From JBBKWJ01 sp037968895 (GTDB lineage: Bacteria > Actinomycetota > Acidimicrobiia > Acidimicrobiales > SZUA-35): a DNA stretch of 9,701 nt. Below are positions 1-7,250 of this stretch, piece by piece. Position 1 is the stretch's first letter. Every line of letters begins with the position of its first letter. A model generated the notes under the pieces. The model did no database searches. It worked only from the letters and a program-made list of their open reading frames with translations, and was not told the DNA's origin. Position numbers and translations under genes: made by a program. The stretch covers positions 1 through 9,701 of the forward strand of contig JBBKWJ010000137.1 in NCBI GenBank assembly GCA_037968895.1, read 5' to 3'.

Positions 1-970
1 CTTGTTGTTCCATCTCGAAGCGAAGATTTCACCGCCGATCCGGTAGAGCTATTTTTCGATCTGGCGTTTGTCTTCGCGTTTTCGCAGCTCGTCTCGCACC
101 TCGTGCACCACCCCACATGGAAAGGTGCATCTGAGGCAGCGTTACTCTTCATGATCCTCTGGCTCGCATGGTTGACGTTTACCTGGGCGGCAAATGCGGT
201 GTCTGGCAACAGGCGCGAAGTTCGCGCTGTGTTCCTCGTCGCCACGGCGACATCGGTGCCAATGGGAGCGTCAGTAACGAAAGCCTTTGGCTCTGGCGGA
301 AGCACGTTTGCGATTGGAGCATCCATCATTGTGTTGATGGGCATCGGTCTTCAGCTCTGGGCGCTCGGAAGCGTTGGGACGGCGTCGAGCGAGTTCAAAT
401 CCGTTCTCCAATACAGCGTTCCGAACCTCGTCGCGATTGCCATGCTTATCGTTGGGTCCTTCCCCGACGGGGGAACCCGAAAGCTGATGTGGACGCTCTT
501 CGTGCTCGCGGTTGCAGTCGGTATCTTCCGGGCTCGGCAGGGCGACTGGATCGTGCGCGCTGGACACTTCGCAGAACGACGCGCTCGTGGCGCTTGCCGC
601 TGCTGGAGTGATGGCCAGTCTCCTGTGGTGGGGATATTTCGACCGAGTTTCGCCGGCAATGGAACATCGAGCCGAAACCCTGACCGATCGCGACCGAGGC
701 CGACGTGTAGACGTTCATACACATCTTCATCGTCGGCGGCATCATTGCGATCGCAGCAGCTGCAGAAGAAATACTCCTTCATCCCACGGGTACCGCGCCC
801 TTGCCAAAGAACGACTGGCCGCAATACTCGCCATCGCGGCACTTGCCTATTTCGGTAGGGCCTGGAATGGGTTGGGTTTGCTGATTGCAGTCGACGTCGT
901 GCTCCTCGCTGCTCTTCTGGCCGAGCAGCGTCGCATAGAGCAGTCGGTATTCACGCACGGTCAGGCGTAG
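1..970 (+). pseudogene. ltrA: LtrA-family membrane protein gene, decayed and 5'-truncated by the window edge
   Basis: The reading frame open from base 1 encodes the LtrA N-terminal signature (VELFFDLAFVFAFSQL, bases about 43-90) and several hydrophobic segments up to the HFAER motif near 556-570. The family normally continues with a GLFVIIALGE-like stretch, which is absent. Similarity resumes in the second frame (ALVALAAAGVMASLLWWGYFD, about 577-645), moves to the third frame (TFIHIFIVGGIIAIAAAAEE, about 711-770) and returns to the second frame for the last hydrophobic helices, ending at the TAG at 968-970. In the third frame a TAG at 708-710 replaces an expected Tyr codon. A further family segment of about 25-30 residues seems missing near 785-800. 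LtrA proteins are multi-pass membrane proteins of poorly known function, first linked to low-temperature growth in Listeria. Several independent lesions make a functional product unlikely. The start codon lies upstream of the window. Family assignment is from recalled motifs, so deletion sizes are approximate. Confidence 0.8.
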
Positions 971-1498
971 CTAAGGACGTTCGCGCTCGGTTAGGTGAGC
1001 TTCGTGAAGAAGGCCATCGGTCACGTCGTAGACGAAGCCTCGGATGTTTTCTTTGTGAGGAAGGAATGGGGTCATGTAAAGGCGCTGGATCGACTGAGCG
1101 ACGTCTTTGTACGGATCGGTGAAGGCTTCCAGCGACCACCATGGCTTAACGCCGAGTTCCTGCTCTAGCTCATTGCGAAAATCGTGCTCGTTTACTTTCT
1201 GCAAGCCGCAGTCGGTGTGGTGCACGAGGATGATTTCACGGGTCCCGAGCTTGCGCTGAGACAGGCAAAGCGATCGGATCACATCGTCGGTGATGACGCC
1301 GCCAGCGTTGCGGATGATGTGGGCTTCGCCGTTGTCTAGGCCAAGGATCTTAAAGGTGTCTATCCGCGAGTCCATGCAGGCGACAATGGCGAGATTGCGG
1401 GTAGGTGCAACCATTAGCTCCGCGCCATCGAAGCCAATTGCTTGCTCGGCGTTGTAGCCGAGCAGCTCGTCGGCGCTCGGGGTGAATTGTTTGGTCAT
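971..1498 (-). CDS. beta-class carbonic anhydrase (Rv1284-like)
   Basis: This 175-residue soluble protein should interconvert CO2 and bicarbonate in the cytoplasm using zinc. The beta-class signature is complete: CMDSR at residues 41-45 gives the Cys ligand and the Asp-Arg pair, and HHTDCG at 93-98 gives the His94 and Cys97 ligands. IRNAGGVITDDVIRSL (62-77) and GTREIILVHHTDCG (85-98) closely resemble the small mycobacterial enzyme Rv1284, of about 163 residues. No signal peptide is seen. The start ATG overlaps the mrpG stop as ATGA (1495-1498), with a GGAGA ribosome-binding site just upstream inside mrpG, so it is the last cistron of the Mrp operon and probably translationally coupled to it. 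The TAG stop abuts the TAG of the convergent ltrA remnant with no spacer. Enzyme class is near certain; the link to antiporter function is inferred. Confidence 0.95.
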   Translation of the reverse strand: MTKQFTPSADELLGYNAEQAIGFDGAELMVAPTRNLAIVACMDSRIDTFKILGLDNGEAHIIRNAGGVITDDVIRSLCLSQRKLGTREIILVHHTDCGLQKVNEHDFRNELEQELGVKPWWSLEAFTDPYKDVAQSIQRLYMTPFLPHKENIRGFVYDVTDGLLHEAHLTERERP

Positions 1499-1854
1499 TT
1501 CTGTCTCCGTTGGTGTGGGTCGGTGGCTAATTGTTTGCTGACTCTCTCGGCTGGAGCGAGTTCGTCAATGACGAGATGTGCGTTGTTTGAGGTGCGATGC
1601 ACGGCTCGGAATAAAAGATGGACGCCTACTGGCACGGTTAGAACCATGGCCCCGCCCGCGATCACAAGGTGTGCCGCGCCAGATGCGCCTAGTTCGATGG
1701 CTGCACCAACGCCAGCGACGAGAAAAGCGACAGGACTGGCTTTGCCCGCTGCGTGGAATCGGGCGTATGAGGTCGAGAAACGCAGGACACCGACGCCAGC
1801 GAGGATCGCGATGAACCCGCCAAGCAGCATAAGAGAGTTGGCAATCGTGGTCAT
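1495..1854 (-). CDS. mrpG: Mrp Na+/H+ antiporter subunit G (MnhG/PhaG family)
   Basis: A 119-residue membrane protein with three predicted transmembrane segments (about 6-24, 42-56 and 61-83). The family motif GVLRFSTSYARFHAAGKAS (21-39) matches the usual G-LRxxxxYxRxHAA-K pattern. MrpG is a small accessory subunit needed for assembly and activity of the multisubunit cation/proton antiporter in the cytoplasmic membrane. A hydrophilic tail of about 35 residues follows the last helix. The start ATG overlaps the mrpF stop by four bases (ATGA, 1851-1854) and has a GAGGTGG Shine-Dalgarno sequence about 5 bases upstream. Its own stop overlaps the carbonic anhydrase start. Confidence 0.93.
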   Translation of the reverse strand: MTTIANSLMLLGGFIAILAGVGVLRFSTSYARFHAAGKASPVAFLVAGVGAAIELGASGAAHLVIAGGAMVLTVPVGVHLLFRAVHRTSNNAHLVIDELAPAERVSKQLATDPHQRRQK

Positions 1855-2123
1855 GTTGCCACCTCTACGCTCTGATCGTGCTCGTGTTCGATGAACTTGC
1901 TTGCAGCAGCGGTGGCGGTGAATCCAATGATGGCGATGACTACGAGGAGGACGAGGTAGGTGGTGTCGTTTCGTCTGGCAGAGTCAACGGCGATGGCCCC
2001 CATAAGTGAGATGAGAACGAGGTCGAGAGCCATCACCCGGTCGGCAAGGCTGGGCCCGACCAGAAGTCGATACGTACCGCAGAGCCCGGCGATTCCAAAG
2101 AAGCAGATTGCAGCGACGATCAT
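1851..2123 (-). CDS. mrpF: Mrp Na+/H+ antiporter subunit F (MnhF/PhaF family)
   Basis: A 90-residue membrane protein with three hydrophobic segments (about 2-19, 31-48 and 56-73). The diagnostic family motif is GPSLADRVMALD (23-34). The open frame extends upstream to an ATG at 2162, but the start at 2123 is preferred: it gives a normal family length, begins directly at the first helix, and forms the same ATGA overlap (2120-2123) with the mrpE stop as the other junctions. An AAGGA ribosome-binding sequence lies about 10 bases upstream. The C-terminus is short and charged (HEHDQS). Role: small subunit of the antiporter complex. Confidence 0.92.
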   Translation of the reverse strand: MIVAAICFFGIAGLCGTYRLLVGPSLADRVMALDLVLISLMGAIAVDSARRNDTTYLVLLVVIAIIGFTATAAASKFIEHEHDQSVEVAT

Positions 2124-2626
2124 GATGATGCAGTCCTTGTGGCCGTGGGGAGAGCAGCGCACGCGAGACGTGAGAGCTTTCTGACATGTTCGATTGTCGC
2201 AGCGCGGTGATCGTAATGGAGTAGGTGAAGATAGAGGATTCCGGTGTCCCGGTCGGCATCGACAACGGCTGTGCCCGGCGTCAGGGTGATGGCAACGATC
2301 AACAACAGGAGGTGGTCGCGGCTCTCGGGTCCAACGTCGACCGCGATGATTGCTTCTTTGGTGTGGTCTGTAGGAGTGAGGATCTCTCTGGCGACACTAA
2401 TGGTCGACTTCGCAAGATCGACGGCAACGAGCCATAGTAGACGAGCGAGTGGAACGGCCCGGATACCTCCAATGCCCGGCGTTCCGACACCGAGCGCCAT
2501 AACGCCGAGAGCGACAACAAGACCAGCCGCAACGTTGGCAGCGGTGACCTCGCCCCATAGGCCGCACCACACCAGCGTGAGCGCAGCGATAGCGATGAGC
2601 GGGCGAGGGCGAAGCAAGGCGTTCAC
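2120..2626 (-). CDS. mrpE: Mrp Na+/H+ antiporter subunit E (MnhE/PhaE family)
   Basis: A 168-residue protein starting at GTG (2624-2626). The frame is open upstream to 2812, but that part is only the shadow of mrpD. The GTG is chosen because GTGA (2623-2626) overlaps the mrpD TGA by four bases, as at every other junction, and a GAGG lies about 10 bases upstream. Hydrophobic helices occupy about 10-25 and 30-47, followed by a membrane-associated region and a soluble C-terminal half. Family hallmarks include the TLTPGTAVVDAD stretch (114-125) followed by the ILYLHLLHYD segment (130-139). MrpE is required for normal antiport and complex stability in characterised systems. Confidence 0.92.
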   Translation of the reverse strand: MNALLRPRPLIAIAALTLVWCGLWGEVTAANVAAGLVVALGVMALGVGTPGIGGIRAVPLARLLWLVAVDLAKSTISVAREILTPTDHTKEAIIAVDVGPESRDHLLLLIVAITLTPGTAVVDADRDTGILYLHLLHYDHRAATIEHVRKLSRLACAALPTATRTASS

Positions 2627-4092
2627 TTCGTAACCGCCTCTACATAGGCCGACGAGCGAAGGTCGTCGGCGGCCCGTTCGCTCAACTCGAATAGCGTTCC
2701 GGCAAAGAGCGAGATGGCGAGCGTGCCCGTGACGGCGAGGCCAGTCGCAGCAAGCATGATGGTCCGGTTTCCTGGAGCATTGGCCTGCGTTGCGTCGGGC
2801 GGTGTTCCCCAAAACACGCCGATCCAGATTTTGGTCATGGAGAGAAGTGTCAGTGCGCCGGCCAAGAGCGCAACGATTACGATCAAGGTGGCTCCCGAGC
2901 TTATTCCTGCGGAGATCACAGCGAACTTGGCGACGAATCCTGAGAACGGTGGAAGGCCAGCGAGGCTGAGGGCCGGAATGGCGAAGAACACGGCGATGAG
3001 TGGCCGTCTGGCTGCGAGACCGCCCGAGCGGTCGAGGCTGCTTGTGCCTTGGTCGTTCTCTATCAAGCCGCCGACCAGGAAGAGCACGGTCTTGACCGGC
3101 ATGTGGTGGATGAGAAACAGAATCGCGCCCGTCGTACCGGCAGCGGAGAACAGGCCGAGCCCCATCAGCATGTAGCCGATCTGACTAATGATGTGGAAAG
3201 AGAGGATTCGTTTCACGTTTGATTGGGCAAGGGCTCCAAGAGCACCGATGATCATGGTTGCGCCCGCGATAATCAGCATGACCGATCCGAGTTCATCCAT
3301 GCCCGTGATGGTGTGGAATCGGATCATGGCGTAGATTCCGATCTTCGTGAGCAAACCAGCGAAGACGGCAGTGATCGTTGTGGGGGCGGTTGGATAGGAA
3401 TCTGGGAGCCATGAGAACAAGGGAAAGATCGCGGCCTTTGTACCGAAGACGATGAAGAACCAGGCCCCGATTCCGAGGTGCACGCCGCTGGGGAGGTTGG
3501 GAATTCGTTCCGCGAGCAGAGCCATGTTGACGGTGCCGGTCGCCGCGTAGACGAAGGCCAGTCCGAGAAGGAACAGCGTCGATGAGAGTAGGTTCATCAC
3601 GACGTATGTCATGCCCGCTCTGATTTGGCCCCGTCGGCCCTGGTGTGTGAGCAAGACGTAGCTTGAGACGAGAATGAGTTCGAACGCAACAAAGAGGGTG
3701 AAGAGATCGCCAGTGAGTATTGCGAGCGAGACCCCGGTCGTCAGTACACAGAGGAGAGGCCCAGCCAATTCGGGGTTTGCACCCCACGCCGTTCGCCGTT
3801 GACCGATTGCGAAGATCTCAACGACAAGAATAATGACGAGAGCGACGGGCAATACCAGCATTGCAAAGAGGTCAGCCACAAGCGCGATGCCGAGCTCGGG
3901 GCCCCAGCCTCCAACACGAACGACGTAAGTGCCTTCGTCGGCCACCCGGACCAGTAGCGCGATAGCGGCGGCGGCAGCTGTGCCTAGTCCTGCGATCGTG
4001 GCACCGTCGCGGAGCAACGAGCTTCGAGCCATCAGCCCGAGGGCCGCACCCAAGAGCGGCGCGATTATTGTTGCCGCGATGAGCGCGTTCAT
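2623..4092 (-). CDS. mrpD: Mrp Na+/H+ antiporter subunit D (NuoN/NuoM-like)
   Basis: A 489-residue polytopic protein of the proton-conducting membrane-transporter family shared with complex I NuoL/M/N, close to the usual MrpD length. Ion-path residues are present: Glu138 in the fifth helix (TLFVAFELILVSSYVLL), Lys219 (FGTKAAIFP), Lys250 (GLLTKIGIY), His330/Lys334 (HHMPVK) and Lys389 (FVAKF). The Glu138/Lys219 pair corresponds to residues shown to be essential in Bacillus MrpD. With MrpA it forms a half-channel coupling cation export to proton import. Its ATG overlaps the mrpC stop (ATGA, 4089-4092), with GAGGG six bases upstream. MrpD rather than NuoN is indicated by its position between mrpC and mrpE. 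Confidence 0.96.
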   Translation of the reverse strand: MNALIAATIIAPLLGAALGLMARSSLLRDGATIAGLGTAAAAAIALLVRVADEGTYVVRVGGWGPELGIALVADLFAMLVLPVALVIILVVEIFAIGQRRTAWGANPELAGPLLCVLTTGVSLAILTGDLFTLFVAFELILVSSYVLLTHQGRRGQIRAGMTYVVMNLLSSTLFLLGLAFVYAATGTVNMALLAERIPNLPSGVHLGIGAWFFIVFGTKAAIFPLFSWLPDSYPTAPTTITAVFAGLLTKIGIYAMIRFHTITGMDELGSVMLIIAGATMIIGALGALAQSNVKRILSFHIISQIGYMLMGLGLFSAAGTTGAILFLIHHMPVKTVLFLVGGLIENDQGTSSLDRSGGLAARRPLIAVFFAIPALSLAGLPPFSGFVAKFAVISAGISSGATLIVIVALLAGALTLLSMTKIWIGVFWGTPPDATQANAPGNRTIMLAATGLAVTGTLAISLFAGTLFELSERAADDLRSSAYVEAVTK

Positions 4093-4460
4093 CGTGTGCC
4101 CTCGCTGTCGACGGCACTCGCATTAGCGACGCGCTGGTCTTCGAGATCGTCTTCGACCAGGTCATCGCCGGTTAGCTGGTGTTGACGCCCGGCGAGCGCA
4201 AGCAGAAAGAGTGCGAGGCCAAATGAGATCACTATCGCGGTGAGCGCAAGCGCCTGCGGTACGGGGTTCGCTGTCGATTCAGTTCCTGTTCCGGCGATCG
4301 GTGCCGGGCCGGGGGGACCGCCTGCGGTGAGGAGTGCGATGACTGCGGCGTGCCCGAGGAGTGAGAAGCCGAGAATGATTCGACTGAGCGACCGAGCGGT
4401 AATCAGATAGAGGCCAACTGAAGTTAGCCCGCCGACTGCGACGAGAAGAGCGACGCTCAT
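4089..4460 (-). CDS. mrpC: Mrp Na+/H+ antiporter subunit C (NuoK-like)
   Basis: A 123-residue, three-helix protein related to NuoK. Helices lie at about 3-20, 27-46 and 70-91; the third carries the family signature PQALALTAIVISFGLA (68-83). Two details are unusual. The signature usually begins DP-PQAL, but here it reads NPVPQAL, with Asn66 in place of Asp. The last 30 or so residues form an acidic, hydrophilic tail (GDDLVEDDLED, 98-108) beyond the third helix. A Gly/Pro-rich loop (48-59) separates helices two and three. The ATG overlaps the mrpB stop (ATGA, 4457-4460), with GAAGG six bases upstream. Confidence 0.93.
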   Translation of the reverse strand: MSVALLVAVGGLTSVGLYLITARSLSRIILGFSLLGHAAVIALLTAGGPPGPAPIAGTGTESTANPVPQALALTAIVISFGLALFLLALAGRQHQLTGDDLVEDDLEDQRVANASAVDSEGTR

Positions 4461-4900
4461 TGGGGGCCTTCTTTGGCGGGACCGGGTTCCGTAATTTCAG
4501 AAGCCGTGAGTCCGTCGAGGAGTGCGATGACGAGTCCGACAACGATCGCAGTGACGCCGATATCGAACGGCAGCGCACTACCGGTCTTGATCTTGCCGAG
4601 TAGAGGGAGTGTGGTGGAGACGATCTCTTGGTCAAGAAACGTATTGCCCCACACCAACGGAGCGACGGCAACGGCACAGACGGTGATGATGCCAGCTGAA
4701 ATCAGGGCCGTCGCATGAGCGGGTCGTTGCATCCCAGCGACGGTGCGAAGGGTGACGACGGCGCCGAAGACCAGGCCTGCGGCAAAGCCGCCACCTGGGT
4801 TGTTGTGGCCAGCGAAGAGAAGGTAAGTGCCAACCATTAGGGCTAACGGTGTTGCGGCCCTGACGCCGAGACCAACGATTGGAGAACGTGAGGCAATCAT
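4457..4900 (-). CDS. mrpB: Mrp Na+/H+ antiporter subunit B (MnhB)
   Basis: A 147-residue membrane protein with about four hydrophobic segments. The MnhB hallmark GHNNPGGGFAAGL lies at 31-43, after the first helix, and the conserved FDIGVTAIVVGL segment at 112-123. Length is normal for a free-standing MrpB, so mrpA and mrpB are separate genes, as in group 1 (seven-gene) Mrp operons. The ATG overlaps the mrpA stop (ATGA, 4897-4900). A very strong purine-rich AGGAGGAGG ribosome-binding sequence lies inside the 3' end of mrpA, in the codons for its Glu-Glu-Glu-Ala-Ala-Ala C-terminus. Confidence 0.95.
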   Translation of the reverse strand: MIASRSPIVGLGVRAATPLALMVGTYLLFAGHNNPGGGFAAGLVFGAVVTLRTVAGMQRPAHATALISAGIITVCAVAVAPLVWGNTFLDQEIVSTTLPLLGKIKTGSALPFDIGVTAIVVGLVIALLDGLTASEITEPGPAKEGPQ

Positions 4901-7149
4901 GCAGCCGCCTCCTCCTCTCTGCGTACTTTGGAGAGGGCGAGAATGCCGATAGCGACGGTTGCAAGCACAACGACTTCGCCGAGTGTGTCGAGTGCGCGGA
5001 CGTCGGTTAGGACGACATTGACAACGTTGTTACCGCCGCCATCATCAACTGCCGCGTCTGTGATGATCGCGACTGGGCCACTTCCAGTTGGTGCTGATCC
5101 TGATGCGGCGAGAGCGAGCGTTGTTGCGACGCCACCGGCCACGGCGACGACGATTCGCGTGATTCGCCAGGTGCCAGCGCTGCGCGGAAACCGGTGGCCG
5201 AGATGGCCGAGTCCGAGCACAAACCCGACGACAATGATGGTTTCAACCAAGAGTTGAGTGAGCGCGAGATCGGGGGCGCCATGAACGACGAAGAGTCCAG
5301 ACACACCAATTCCAACTGCGCCGAGCGTCAGGGCGGCACCGATTCGCGAGCCGACAAATGCCCCTGCCACCGCCGAAACAACGATTGCGACGGCGAGAGC
5401 CGCTTGCATCGGCTCGTCCCACCAGACGAGATGGTCAACCGAAAGCTCGGAGAAGAATGGGACCGCGGCGATACTCACGGCGGCAGTCAGGGTTGCAACG
5501 TACACGGGAAGCGATCCGTGTTGTATCCGAGCGATCAGTCGTGGAGCAAAGTCGAGCACCGAGTCGATCGAGCGGTCGGCGAAGTTGGCTCCAAGCGGCT
5601 TCGGCACTTCGGGGACTCGTCGGGCAAGAAGTAGGCCGAGCGCACAACCAGCGATGAGGATGCCAAGCGAAATGACGAACGCCGTCGTTATGCCAGGCCA
5701 ACGGATGAGCTCGTAGACGCTTGCCTTCGCGTTGAGTTCGATGGCCGCAGCGGTGATGATCTTGTTTGGCGCCGCGACCGCGAAGTAGCCGACGATTCCG
5801 GCCGTCCCGAGAATCAACATCGGGACCGTCATCGCTAGACGACGCGGTGCAACGTGCGTGGCTGGCCCTGGGCCAAAGACGGTTGCCATGAAGCGGACGG
5901 TGTAAGCGACCGTGAGCACTGACCCACCAACGACGGCACCAACGCCGATGAATTGCTCGATGCCTGACAGCTTGAGGACGGCCTCGACCGCCGCTTCTTT
6001 CGCCATAAACCCGAGCAGGGGTGGTGCTCCGGCCATTGACATTGCGGCGACGACAGCGACTGCGAAGGTGACGGGCATTGATCGCCAGAGTCCCCCGAGT
6101 TCGGCGATGTCCCGGGTGCCAGTGCGAATGTCGATCTCGCCGACTACGAGAAACAGCGCAGCTTTGAACAGCGCATGTGCAACCAGGATAGAGACTCCCG
6201 CGAATACTGTCTTTCCGGTGCCTAGCGAGAACAGCGTGATGAGCAGGCCAAGCTGGGAAATGGTGCCCCAAGCGAGGATCAGCTTCGCGTCGCGGTGACG
6301 AAGAGCGCCGATAGCCCCCCAGATCATCGATGTAATTCCGAATGCGAGCCCGATTGACTTCCACGCAGCGACTCCGGCAAAGGCGGGACCCACAACTGCG
6401 ACCAGTAGAACACCGGCTTTCACCATGGTCGCCGAGTGCAAGTATGCGCTGACGGGTGTTGGCGCAGCCATCGCTCCGGGAAGCCAGACGTGAAACGGGA
6501 CTTGCGCAGACTTGGTCGCTGCTCCAATGAGTATCAAGATCGCCGCGACCGTTGCGCCGGTCCCCGACACGGGAGCGAGGTCGGTGAGCGTTGTCGTGCC
6601 CGTTTCGTTCGCGAGTACAAGAAGGCCTGCGAGCAGCACTAGACCTCCTCCGCCGGTGATTAGCAGGGCCCGGCGTGCGGCGGTCCGGACTGCTTCGACC
6701 TCGTGCTTGTGGCCAACGAGAAGGAACGACGTCACTGACGTGAGTTCCCAGAAGATGAAGAACGTCCAGATCGAGTCGGCCAAGACTAGTCCGAGCATCG
6801 AAGCCGAGAACCCGAGCAGTGAGGCAGGGAACAGCGTGCTGCCAGCTGCGGTAGGGGAGAAGTAGCCGACTGCGTACACGAACACAAGTGCGCCGATACC
6901 GGACACCAGCAGCGTCATGAGGAGCGCGAGGGAGTCGGTCCGAAACCGAAGGGTCAGATTGAGACCATCGACCCATACCAGTTCGTGGGTAGTGGGAGAA
7001 GCCTCACCGAGTAGGCGAGAGCAAGCCCAGAACGCAGTCGCTGCCGGAGCAATGGCAGCGACGAGCAGGGCGGAGCGCATTGATGTACGGCCAGCCACGA
7101 CGGCGCCGATGACTCCAATCACATGTGCGCCCAGAAGCCACCAAATCAT
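4897..7149 (-). CDS. mrpA: Mrp Na+/H+ antiporter subunit A (NuoL-like with MbhD/MbhE-like C-terminus)
   Basis: This 750-residue protein is the largest antiporter subunit. The N-terminal two thirds is NuoL-like: Glu135 in FIFWELTSVTSFLLVGH, Lys213 and His220 (ATKSAQVPFHVWLP), His238 and Lys244 (YLHSATMVKAG), His325 and Lys329 (AHALFKAALFL) and Lys384 (FMAKEA) are the expected ion-path residues. Around 585-650 is an MbhD/DUF4040-type domain containing GAPDLALTQLLVET (624-637). An MbhE-like segment follows (VVLTDVRALDTLGEVVVLA, 712-730). It is the first gene of the operon, divergent from the winged-helix regulator. The ATG at 7149 is the only sensible start and has no Shine-Dalgarno sequence. 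A TATACT box ends 8 bases upstream, so the transcript may be leaderless. Length is slightly under the usual 770-800 residues, with no domain missing. Confidence 0.96.
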   Translation of the reverse strand: MIWWLLGAHVIGVIGAVVAGRTSMRSALLVAAIAPAATAFWACSRLLGEASPTTHELVWVDGLNLTLRFRTDSLALLMTLLVSGIGALVFVYAVGYFSPTAAGSTLFPASLLGFSASMLGLVLADSIWTFFIFWELTSVTSFLLVGHKHEVEAVRTAARRALLITGGGGLVLLAGLLVLANETGTTTLTDLAPVSGTGATVAAILILIGAATKSAQVPFHVWLPGAMAAPTPVSAYLHSATMVKAGVLLVAVVGPAFAGVAAWKSIGLAFGITSMIWGAIGALRHRDAKLILAWGTISQLGLLITLFSLGTGKTVFAGVSILVAHALFKAALFLVVGEIDIRTGTRDIAELGGLWRSMPVTFAVAVVAAMSMAGAPPLLGFMAKEAAVEAVLKLSGIEQFIGVGAVVGGSVLTVAYTVRFMATVFGPGPATHVAPRRLAMTVPMLILGTAGIVGYFAVAAPNKIITAAAIELNAKASVYELIRWPGITTAFVISLGILIAGCALGLLLARRVPEVPKPLGANFADRSIDSVLDFAPRLIARIQHGSLPVYVATLTAAVSIAAVPFFSELSVDHLVWWDEPMQAALAVAIVVSAVAGAFVGSRIGAALTLGAVGIGVSGLFVVHGAPDLALTQLLVETIIVVGFVLGLGHLGHRFPRSAGTWRITRIVVAVAGGVATTLALAASGSAPTGSGPVAIITDAAVDDGGGNNVVNVVLTDVRALDTLGEVVVLATVAIGILALSKVRREEEAAA

Positions 7150-7186
7150 GAGATCACAGTATAGATATTATCAAATAGATGCAACA
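7149..7186 (-). promoter_or_regulatory. candidate promoter of the mrp-carbonic anhydrase operon
   Basis: On the minus strand a TATACT -10-like hexamer occupies 7158-7163, eight bases before the mrpA ATG. Possible -35 elements upstream are weak: TTGCAT at 7179-7184 with a 15-base spacer, or TGTTGC at 7181-7186 with 17. No ribosome-binding site lies between the box and the ATG. Leaderless transcripts are common in Actinobacteria and typically have a TANNNT box about this far from the start codon. The inference is from sequence only. Confidence 0.45.
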
Positions 7187-7200
7187 TGATAGCTGTATCA
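7164..7200. promoter_or_regulatory. candidate operator: two GATA/TATC inverted repeats
   Basis: GATA-T-TATC lies at 7164-7172, immediately upstream of the mrpA -10 box. TGATA-GCTG-TATCA lies at 7187-7200. TATCA also recurs as a direct repeat 27 bases apart (7169 and 7196). The position between two divergent genes, one a winged-helix regulator, fits an autoregulated operator that would block mrpA transcription. The arms are only 4-5 bases long and the region is AT-rich, so chance is a real alternative. Confidence 0.35.
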
Positions 7201-7250
7201 AGTAGTATGTTTCTTTTAACAACTATCGGAAACCATTCTTCTACTACAGG

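Noticed and set aside
512..970. An independent 152-residue gene
   Set aside because: Its recognisable pieces are consecutive parts of LtrA shared with other frames, so it is a fragment of the pseudogene.
2626..2812. Upstream extension of mrpE to an ATG at 2812
   Set aside because: The extra 62 residues are Arg/His/Cys-rich shadow of mrpD; the GTG at 2626 restores normal family length and the 4-base overlap.
5435..6976. A 513-codon open frame on the minus strand inside mrpA
   Set aside because: It overlaps mrpA in another frame, is extremely Arg/Ser-rich and lacks the membrane segments and motifs seen in the mrpA frame.
2623..7149. Respiratory complex I (nuoL/M/N/K) operon
   Set aside because: NuoL-, NuoN- and NuoK-like proteins are present, but the mrpB, E, F and G signatures and the gene order identify a Mrp antiporter.
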